Assembly (NCBI GenBank): GCA_014529385.2
Contig: CM043944.1
Span: forward strand, 59,386,268 to 59,450,267
Source of the DNA: Adiantum capillus-veneris
Lineage: Eukaryota > Streptophyta > Polypodiopsida > Polypodiales > Pteridaceae
DNA length: 64,000 nt
Direction of reading: 5' to 3'
The notes beneath the pieces are model-generated. The model did no database searches. It was given only the letters and a program-made list of their open reading frames with translations, and was not told the origin of the DNA. Shown one piece after another: positions 57,102 through 64,000 of the stretch. Numbering within the stretch: the stretch's first letter is position 1; each line of letters starts with the position of its first letter. A program made the position numbers and the translations under genes.

Positions 57102-59423
57102 ATGGGAAACAACACACACACACGAACACACACAGATGCGTTCTCTCTCTCAGCACCACTGATTTTGTGTTCACAGAGCATCGCCAAGTATGCAGCAATA
57201 AAGGCTACACAAGCAAACATGCAGAGGAAGAAACCGAGTCTTTCTTATGTGAGCTCACTTAAAGACTGTGCTAAGAACAAGGATTTGTACCAAGGCAGTA
57301 GGATACATGCTGATATTCGCGATAGTGGATTACTTGAAAAGAATGCATACTTAGGGAACATGTTGGTCACTATGTATGTCAAGTGCGGTGCACTTGTCAA
57401 GGCTCAACAAGTGTTTGATGAGCTTCCTGTGCGGGATGTCGTCTCTTGGAATGTACTGATTGCTGGATATGCCCAACAGGGACAGGGTCAGGAAGCTCTG
57501 GGCTGTTTTCAGCAGATGCGAAGTGAGGGCCTCGCTCCAGATGCAATCACCTACGCGTGCGTCTTGAAGGCATGTGGCTGTACGCAAGATGCTGATATGG
57601 GCAAAAAAATTCACGATGATATTGTCAGACAAGGGTTGTTGCAAAAAAATGTCGTGCTTGGCACTGCATTGGTTGATATGTATGCCAAATGTGGTGCACT
57701 TCAGAAAGCACAAAGAGTGCTTGAGGAGCTTCTTGTGCGAGATGTCGTCTGTTGGAATGCACTGATTGCAGGATATGCCCAACAGGAGCAGGGCCAGAAA
57801 GCTCTAGGCTGTTTTCAGCGGATGCAAAGTGAGGGCCTCTCTCCAGATGGAATCACCTACGCGTGCATCTTGAAGGCATGTGGCTCTACGCAAAATGCTG
57901 ATATGGGCACGAAAATTCATGATGATATTGTTAGTCAGGGGATGTTGAAAACAAATGTCGTGCTTGGCAATGCCTTGGTGGACATGTATGCCAAATGTGG
58001 TTTACTTCAGAAAGCACAAAGAGTGCTTGAGGAGCTTTGTGTCTGGAACATTGTCTCGTGGAATACACTGATTGCAGGATACACACAACAGCAGCAGGGC
58101 AAGGAAGCGTTGAACTGTTTTCAGCGGATACAAAACGAGGGCCTCTCCCCAGATGCAATCACCTACGCTTGCATCTTGAAGGCATGTGGCTCTACGCAAG
58201 ATGTTGATATGGGCATAAAAATTCACGATGATATAGTTAGTCAGGGGGTGTTGCAAAAAAATGTCATGCTTGGCAATGCCTTGGTTGATATGTATGCCAA
58301 ATGTGGTGTACTTCAGAAAGCACAAAGAGTGCTTGAGGAGCTTGGTGTCCGGGACGTTGTCTCGTGGAATGCACTGATTGCGGGATATGCCCAACAGGGG
58401 CAGGGCCATGAAGCTCTGGGCTGTTTTCAGCGGATGCGAAGCGAGGGCCTCTCTCCAGATGCAATCACCTATGCGTGCATCTTGAAGGCATGTGACTCTA
58501 TGCAAGATGCTGATATTGGCATAAAAATTCATGCTAATATTGTTAGTCTGGGGGTGTTGAAAAAAGATGTCGTGCTTGGCACTGCCTTGGTCAACATGTA
58601 TGCCAAATGTGGCTTACTTCAGAAAGCACAAAGAGTGCTTGAGGAGCTTCGTGTCCGGGACGTCGTCTCGTGGAATGCACTGATTTCAGGATACACGCAA
58701 CAGGAGGAGAGCCAGAAAGCTCTAGGCTGTTTTCAGCTGATGCAAAGCGAGGGCCTCTCTCCAGATGCAATCACCTACGCGTGCCTCTTGAAGGCATGTG
58801 GCTCGACGCAAGATGCTGATATGGGCATAAAAATTCACTCTGATATTGTTAGTCAGGGGCTGTTGAAAAAAGATGTCGTGCTTGGCAATGCCTTGGTCGA
58901 CATGTTTGCGAAATGTGGTGCACTTCAGAAAGCACAAAAAGTGCTTGAGGAGCTTCCTATCCGGAATGTGGACTCTTGGAATGCATTAATTGGAGGATAT
59001 GCCCAACAAGGGCAGGGCCAGCAAGCTCTAGGCTGTTTTCAGCAGATGCAAAGTGAGGGCCTCTCTCCAGATGCAATCACCTATGTGTGCATCTTGAAAG
59101 CGTGTGGCTGTACGCAAGATGCTGATATGGGCGTAAAAATTCACGCTGATATTGCTAGTCAAGAGCTGTTCAAAAATGATGTCGTGCTTGGCAACGCCTT
59201 GGTTGACATGTTTGCTAAATGTGGTGCACTTCAGAAAGCACAAAAAGTGCTTGAGGAGCTTCCTGACCGGAATGTCGACTCTTGGAATGCACTGATTGCA
59301 GGATATGCCGAACAAGGGCAGGCCCAGGAAGCTTTGGGCTGTTTTCAGCGGATGCAAAGTGATCGTATTCCTCCAAATCCAGTCACCTATACTTTTGTCT
59401 TGAAGGGTATGCTTACATCTTGA
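57102..59423 (+). CDS. PPR protein, PLS class, 773 aa, no E/DYW domain
   Basis: A single intronless frame encodes pentatricopeptide repeats, the family that binds organellar RNA and in PLS form usually specifies RNA-editing sites. After about 45 residues rich in Ser/Ala/Thr/Lys with little acid (possible transit peptide) come an L-like repeat and seven S-P-L series: 21 full repeats. S motifs are 31 residues (VVLGNALVDMYAKCG...), P motifs 35 (VVSWNALIAGYAQQG...) and L motifs 36 (AITYACILKACGSTQDADMG...). The 102-residue module recurs every 306 bp with very little divergence. All P motifs carry Asn at position 5; S motifs have Asn or Thr. The frame ends within an eighth L motif because of a short local duplication (TTGAAGG...TTGAAGG, about 59400-59425). 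Expected E1/E2/DYW domains are absent. ATG at 57102 is taken as start; ATG at 57219 is an alternative. Confidence 0.9.
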   Translation: MGNNTHTRTHTDAFSLSAPLILCSQSIAKYAAIKATQANMQRKKPSLSYVSSLKDCAKNKDLYQGSRIHADIRDSGLLEKNAYLGNMLVTMYVKCGALVKAQQVFDELPVRDVVSWNVLIAGYAQQGQGQEALGCFQQMRSEGLAPDAITYACVLKACGCTQDADMGKKIHDDIVRQGLLQKNVVLGTALVDMYAKCGALQKAQRVLEELLVRDVVCWNALIAGYAQQEQGQKALGCFQRMQSEGLSPDGITYACILKACGSTQNADMGTKIHDDIVSQGMLKTNVVLGNALVDMYAKCGLLQKAQRVLEELCVWNIVSWNTLIAGYTQQQQGKEALNCFQRIQNEGLSPDAITYACILKACGSTQDVDMGIKIHDDIVSQGVLQKNVMLGNALVDMYAKCGVLQKAQRVLEELGVRDVVSWNALIAGYAQQGQGHEALGCFQRMRSEGLSPDAITYACILKACDSMQDADIGIKIHANIVSLGVLKKDVVLGTALVNMYAKCGLLQKAQRVLEELRVRDVVSWNALISGYTQQEESQKALGCFQLMQSEGLSPDAITYACLLKACGSTQDADMGIKIHSDIVSQGLLKKDVVLGNALVDMFAKCGALQKAQKVLEELPIRNVDSWNALIGGYAQQGQGQQALGCFQQMQSEGLSPDAITYVCILKACGCTQDADMGVKIHADIASQELFKNDVVLGNALVDMFAKCGALQKAQKVLEELPDRNVDSWNALIAGYAEQGQAQEALGCFQRMQSDRIPPNPVTYTFVLKGMLTS

Positions 59424-59689
59424 AGGCATGCGGCATTACGCAAGACACTGACATTCATGAGCGGATTCTCTTCTGAATGGTTGAATTTCCAATTCACAAA
59501 GCCCGTCACTCGAGTGCTGCCCAAATATGGATGAAACAAACACAGCGGGCAAGCAAGCAGCTCACACACAAAGCCAGAAAGGTTAGAAACTACTAGACGG
59601 TAGGATCTCAATGATGGTACCACCTGTACAGATTGGAATTGTGCTTGAATGCAAGTGGAGCTACCATATGACACATTGTTTTACTTTGA

Positions 59690-59960
59690 TAAAATTGCTA
59701 AGAAGAATCTGGTCTCTGAACGATACTTTGTCAACCACATCTATAGACCCCATTTGAAGTGAAGACCGGCAATGTCATGCCATGCATTGATGAAGCGGAT
59801 TTCTTCGTTGAAGACAGAGCATTTTAGTCCCATTTTGAGGAAACTGAATCTCACGTTGCAAGTCAAGGGAATTTACATGTTGATGTGGTCCTTGGTCAAC
59901 CATGGATGGACCTCCATCAATGCTGTAACAGGCTTGGACACTCAAGCGAGAAATCAATAA
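59690..59960 (+). pseudogene. Retropepsin-like fragment of a retroelement
   Basis: Split over two frames the plus strand reads KNLVSERYFVNHIY, VKTGNVMPCIDEADFFVEDRAF and, near 59870-59920, VDVVLGQPWMDLHQC. The last resembles the D-x-x-L-G-x-P-W-L box at the end of Gypsy proteases. The active-site Asp is not visible. This is a weak, partial match. Confidence 0.4.
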
Positions 59961-60106
59961 CAACACGAACAAAAACTGCAGCAAAATGAACCCAATAAGG
60001 AAGTTTACATGTTGATGGACCTCCATCAATGTTGTAACAGGCTTGGGCACTCAAGCGAGAAATCAATAACAATACACGAACAGAAACTGCAGCAAACTGA
60101 ACCCAA
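59869..60106 (+). repeat. Two-copy direct repeat, about 100-130 bp
   Basis: Both copies read TTTACATGTTGATG, GACCTCCATCAATG, TGTAACAGGCTTGG, CACTCAAGCGAGAAATCAAT and AACTGCAGCAAA. Copy 1 has 23 extra bases (TGGTCCTTGG...) after the first phrase. Confidence 0.9.
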
Positions 60107-61019
60107 TAGAGAGAGAGAGAGTAGTCAACACAAAGTGGTGGAGTTCCGCTTCGTGATGCATTGGCCCCAAAGCTTTGCGCCCCTTTTGGTATTTTTGTTG
60201 ATCACAAAGTACAATTGCTGGGAGGTCTACTCTACACCCGGCTTCCAAGCTGACTTGCTAGAGTGCTGCACCCCCCAAGCACGATTAAACAGGTTACATG
60301 GCCCCCTAACCTTGGCGCCCCATCTTTGATTTTCATTGCTAAAATTGGCGCCAAAAACTACTTGTAGACAGCACAACTTGCCACATGGCAACCCATGCTT
60401 TGACACGATTTGGGTTGACATGCCACATCATCACTTTGTGTAGGTTTGTAGGGATGGTTGGCTCTGGCCTAGGCTTTTCATGTTAATGTTCAATTTAATG
60501 GTCAGTGTCTACTTGAGAAACTTCCCATGTCATCATACTTGTAACATGCCCCCTCTTGAAAGAAAAGTAATCTTCCTTGGTTACACATGCAAAATAGACA
60601 AAGGACAAAGACTAGACATTGACCTGTGTACACATGCATCAGACTACACACATTTAGCAATTGCACAAAGACACCCTTCATTGAACAATCACATCATTAT
60701 ACGAATCTGCACACATCTAATAGTTGCACAAAGACACCTGTCATTGAACAATCACCACATTCACATCATTATCCCTGTTGAGATTTGAGACATGAATCAT
60801 GATCATTGTAATTGATTTGGTAATCACATCCAGACTGTGCTGATCTTTCATGGATGCCTTGATCTATAAATCTCGTTACTATCATAATCACATCATTAGT
60901 TAGGTGGAAAAGGTAAAATGTGAATCATTTCATCTTTTCGATACATACTCAAATATACACGAGAGAGAGAGCATCTAACAAGTTCTTTTTGGGAATTCTC
61001 ATTTTAATATGCATCTTTT

Positions 61020-61049
61020 CATATTAATGGTGCGTGAATGCGGTGTATG

Positions 61050-61112
<63 letters not shown>

Positions 61113-61260
61113 GAGAGTGGGATGGAGCAGAGGCAAGAAGGAGGACTCACTCCTTAATCTTCTATGTATATAAAGGATCAGTGATGGGTTAGTGAGGTCT
61201 CTATACGGTGGACATTGGGCATCCGCTTTGGAGCACAACATGTTGTTTTTATTCCAATAA
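61020..61260 (-). repeat. Possible diverged Copia LTR with (GA)n
   Basis: The order (GA)n, GGAG(C), CTTAAT(C/G)TTCTAT, GGTTAGTGAG resembles the LTR at 63060-63291. It would be the 3' LTR of that element. Ends are not defined. Confidence 0.4.
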
Positions 61261-61317
61261 CCTCCGACTTAAAGGTGAATGTGCCGATAAATAGGTACTA
61301 CTAGCTAAACTACTAAT

Positions 61318-61560
61318 ATGTACAAGAGAATAAATGAGAGACTCTCTCAACTTATGTTTAGTGGCTCACTCACTCGATCTACATGCAGTCGTATCGGTTC
61401 TAGCAATAGGAGAGCGTGTGTATCCACTCTAGAGCTTGCATGCAAGAAAATAGATGAGAGACTCTCTTAGCCTATGCTCACAAGCTTGCTCACTCGATCT
61501 ACTTGCATCTGTATCAACTCTAGTGATAGGCGAGCGTGTGTATCCACGCTAGAGTCTGTA
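61318..61560. repeat. Two-copy tandem repeat, about 120 bp
   Basis: Both copies share AATAGATGAGAGACTCTCT-like, CTCACTCGATCTAC, TAGGAGAGCGTGTGTATCCA-like and GCTAGAG/CTCTAGAG, with about 15% differences by eye. Confidence 0.8.
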
Positions 61561-63042
61561 TGAAAATCTCGCAGACATCTCTGTATAGTCTACGTCGCTC
61601 CACAATGCGTCATGTTAATGTCAATCATCGTACGACTGCTAATCTCTGTTGCACATGATCCCACTGCAATTGTTAGGTTGGGCCTTGACACTAGTACATC
61701 ATACATCAGACCCCCAAATGCTAACGAAATCTTTACAAACCTGGATCTACTAGCCTCCTTAACGCAATGTGTATGCACTGCATCATCAAAATAACTCATC
61801 ACATATGGATGTGTCATCATCGACATTGGGATCGCTACGTCCCTTTCATCGATAGGCAGAACTATGTGTTCTAACATCAACCCATCAGTCTTTAGCATGA
61901 GCATATCAAAGAAGTCTATGTTTGTCATCTCTGTTTGTGTCTTTACTTGCACATCACAGACTCCGATGACACTTGCTGTATCTTACTAGAGCAGTGTTGC
62001 TCTACCTTTGTCTCTACAGAGTCTACTCGCATAACCTGCATAGCTACATGCTCTATCTCGTGAACATGGTGTATCTCACTAGCGAAGGAGACACGTCCCT
62101 CTCTCGCTCAACGCATGTCAACAAAAAAATCCAGACTGTCATTTTGTACCTGAGATATACGCACATGACATACCAAGCCACTTTGGACTCCCCTGGCAAT
62201 CACTAGGATCTACAATGCATCTAGAAAGACCGCTCTTTAAGAAGTATTTGACACCCACAATGTGCTAGCTGTTTCACTGAGATTAAACTCTATTTCAACT
62301 AAGGAACATATCGTGGCATATGTCGTAGCATATATGATGCACCACTAAGTAATGACAAGCATATATCTCATGCACCTACAATGTCAAACGCCAAGCCATC
62401 GGCCAAGTGCATACGACCAAAGCTCCTTCTAGAGAAAGTGCTAAACCACTCACAATGTGGTGTGATATGGAAAGTTGGATCCTCATCTTAAAATCGATGG
62501 GAAGAAGTGTCGCCTCTCGAAGACATGTAAGCAAGAGGAACGCTAGAGGTAAACGTGAAATAAAATACATAACCATATGCATAGTAGAGAGAAAACACGA
62601 TGCTCAATACACATCATTAAAACTACATGCACAATCTACAACCTCGAGTAACCTGTAAACTATGACTACTTGTAACTAGTAGCCACAACGAGCATACACA
62701 AATCTCTCTCTTGTGAGTGTGGGTACAAGAATACATGTCTGTGTCCGAAATTGACAAAATCTATCCAAGTGAGAGAAAACTCGATTACTATCAAAGTGGG
62801 AGTAAATTTCGTTCACAACAATCTCTGAAAAAGGACACAATATCCTAAACTAATAAACTTAACTCAATGCCAATGAGTAGAAACACCAAAAATAGCTCCA
62901 TAACATCACTCTCAGTTGAGCTCACAAGCTCCATTACATTCTCACAAAGCTTCCAAGATTTCTTGATCCCTCCACTACCTAGCGTAAGAAAATTATCGCC
63001 TCAGAGATCTCGATGACGCCATGCTCCCTACCATCACAGTGC

Positions 63043-63055
63043 GCTCTGATACCAG
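63043..63055 (-). promoter_or_regulatory. Primer-binding site, tRNA-iMet
   Basis: Minus strand CTGGTATCAGAGC includes the perfect complement of the initiator tRNA-Met 3' end and lies next to the LTR candidate. Confidence 0.85.
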
Positions 63056-63059
63056 TTCT

Positions 63060-63107
63060 TGATGAGTGCACAACACGAAAGGGATGCAAGGGTTGAGAGA
63101 TTAGGGT

Positions 63108-63157
<50 letters not shown>

Positions 63158-63291
63158 GTTTTGATGGAGCTTCTTCTCACACTATGTGGGAGCTTCTTAA
63201 TGTTCTATATTATCAATAAGAAAGAATGAGATTATGGTTAGTGAGTGGTTAGTCTGTGAAGACATTGGCCTAATGGACTTCATCCCCGACA
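63060..63291 (-). repeat. Copia LTR candidate, 232 bp, with (GA)n
   Basis: TG...CA ends on the minus strand, adjacent to the primer site. The (GA)n run occupies about 63112-63153. Confidence 0.65.
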
Positions 63292-63471
63292 TCATAAAGT
63301 CTTTCTGCAAGGTACTATTAGACAATATCCCCAAAATAAGGAGAAATTGGTGACTTCATTCTATCTAGGTAATATTTGACAAAAGAGTCACATTAGCTCC
63401 CCTTGTGCAACACTCACCCCACAAGATTGAACTTGTCAAGGAATAGTTGGTGCTAGATCAAAAGTCCACGG

Positions 63472-63640
63472 TACAACTCTAGTAATCAATAGAGTATTCA
63501 AAGGCCTCCTCCTCCATCCACTTTATATCAATAAATGAATAGTTTCTGACCTTGACTAGATATTCGTAGAGTCGCTTATCCTTCACTTTCCTTTCCTACC
63601 TATTTTGCAATGAGGATCTCATTTGTCTCTTCCAATTTTG
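63472..63640 (-). pseudogene. Chromodomain-like C-terminus of a Ty3/Gypsy integrase
   Basis: One minus-strand frame reads RKVKDKRLYEYLVKVRNYSFIDIKWMEEEAF and ends in TAG. The pattern YLVKWKxYxxxxAxWEEE is that of integrase chromodomains of chromoviruses; here the first conserved Trp is Val. An in-frame TAG lies just upstream. No other part of the element is identified nearby. Confidence 0.5.
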
Positions 63641-63873
63641 GTTATTGCTCTAGCTCCTTGTCCTTGTCTTTTGGCACCTCACCTTTGAAAGGTCTCAAGA
63701 CACTTTTCAAATTGGAGTAACACCCAATAATTCTCCTTCAACTGCAAGTCGCGTCAATGCTTATTTGTTGCCTTCTTATGTGTGCTCGAGACTTCTGCAA
63801 AGCCTTCCTAACCTTAGTGAAAATAATCTCAAATGGTCACCTCCTAAATGATGTTAGTAGTATTGATGTAAAA
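63641..63873. other. No recognisable gene
   Basis: Probably more of the same decayed Gypsy element on the minus strand, but I see no motif that supports this. Confidence 0.35.
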
Positions 63874-64000
63874 TGTCATAATAACTAATATCTAATTCTC
63901 CTTAATGATTTTCTCATCTTAAACTGATCATTTAATATGGAGAAGTACCAGGGGAGTAAAAGTTTGAATACTGGTTAAGCTGGCAGACTGGCCACAGTAG
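63874..64000 (+). repeat. Start of an L1-family LTR, cut by the window end
   Basis: TGTCATAATAACTAATATCT and ATGATTTTCTCAT(C/A)TTAAAC match the first 80 bp of the solo LTR at 384-1902 in the same orientation. Confidence 0.75.

Larger units (their letters stand above)
59424..60990. other. Region after the PPR gene with a retropepsin-like scrap and short duplications
   Basis: A few codons of an out-of-frame PPR tail (YILKACGITQDTDIHE) follow the stop. Further on no complete gene is seen. Two direct copies of GCACAAAGACACC.TTCATTGAA lie at about 60664 and 60725. Confidence 0.5.
61590..63291 (-). mobile_element. Decayed, internally deleted Copia element
   Basis: On the minus strand an LTR candidate (63291 to 63060, TGTCGGGG...ACTCATCA, with a (GA)n run) is followed by CTGGTATCAGAGC (63055-63043), a perfect tRNA-iMet primer site. 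The interior holds only one recognisable coding scrap (61952-61590): GGLMYDVLVSRPNLTIAVG, matching the end of Copia RT (GSLMYAMVxTRPDIAxAVG in the family). Gag, protease and integrase are not seen. This matches a deletion derivative. Confidence 0.65.

Noticed and set aside
60310-60360. Two TTGGCGCC motifs as primer-binding sites
   Set aside because: Neither is adjacent to a TG...CA segment, and the following bases do not match the tRNA-Asp or tRNA-Lys complement.

Overview
The window looks like nuclear DNA of a large plant genome dominated by LTR retrotransposons. A seed-free plant, most likely a fern, fits best. The reasons are a PLS-class PPR gene built from highly repetitive 102-residue triplets, intronless and next to decayed gene fragments; retroelement lineages known from plants (Copia, and Tat-type Gypsy with a second RNase H); and many (CT)n/(GA)n and (CA)n microsatellites. 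The fern assignment is inference; plant origin is well supported. There are no bacterial operons, CRISPR arrays, rRNAs or intact tRNAs.

Layout. 1-2886: a broken minus-strand Copia copy split by a 1.5-kb solo LTR. 2978-3261: a Gypsy reverse-transcriptase scrap. About 4085-4160: a tRNA-like pol III promoter relic (SINE or tRNA pseudogene). 6014-10035: a 3'-truncated minus-strand Copia element. 10052-15229: a young plus-strand Copia element of the same family with near-identical 227-bp LTRs and a CGGAT target duplication; its single 4.3-kb gag-pol frame carries three nonsense codons and an E-to-Q change at the integrase catalytic glutamate. About 15235-23700: element A, with an LTR, a tRNA-Asp-like primer site, a long leader and a decayed ORF containing a duplicated unknown domain and a retropepsin-like segment.

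24377-30309: element B on the minus strand, with LTR, primer site, a leader holding a roughly 285-bp repeat array with a palindrome in each unit, then gag with a zinc knuckle but no pol. Its LTR is interrupted by a complete-ended Tat-type Gypsy element at 30310-38082. 39185-41144: exactly four 490-bp tandem repeats. 43235 to about 53168: element C on the minus strand, whose leader matches B in layout and whose ORF matches A. It is peppered by a TIR transposon (46204-46972), a solo LTR (48608-49388, TSD CACTT) and a 1514-bp non-coding LTR-type insertion (51293-52806, TSD GAGGA).

53845-56290: a minus-strand chimeric pseudogene in which a protein-kinase-like domain runs into a PIF1-type helicase lacking its Walker A region. 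57102-59423: the one plausibly functional gene, a 773-aa PPR-PLS protein (organellar RNA binding or editing family) without a C-terminal DYW domain. 59.4-64 kb: retropepsin-like, Copia and chromodomain-like relics plus the start of another LTR of the 384-1902 family.

The retroelements work as parasites, not as a pathway. The insertion order can be read from nesting: element B older than Tat; element C older than its three insertions; truncated Copia older than the young Copia. The feature most worth a second look is the array of palindromes in the B and C leaders. The arms differ between the two elements but remain self-complementary, which suggests a conserved RNA hairpin or dimeric protein site in the gag leader.
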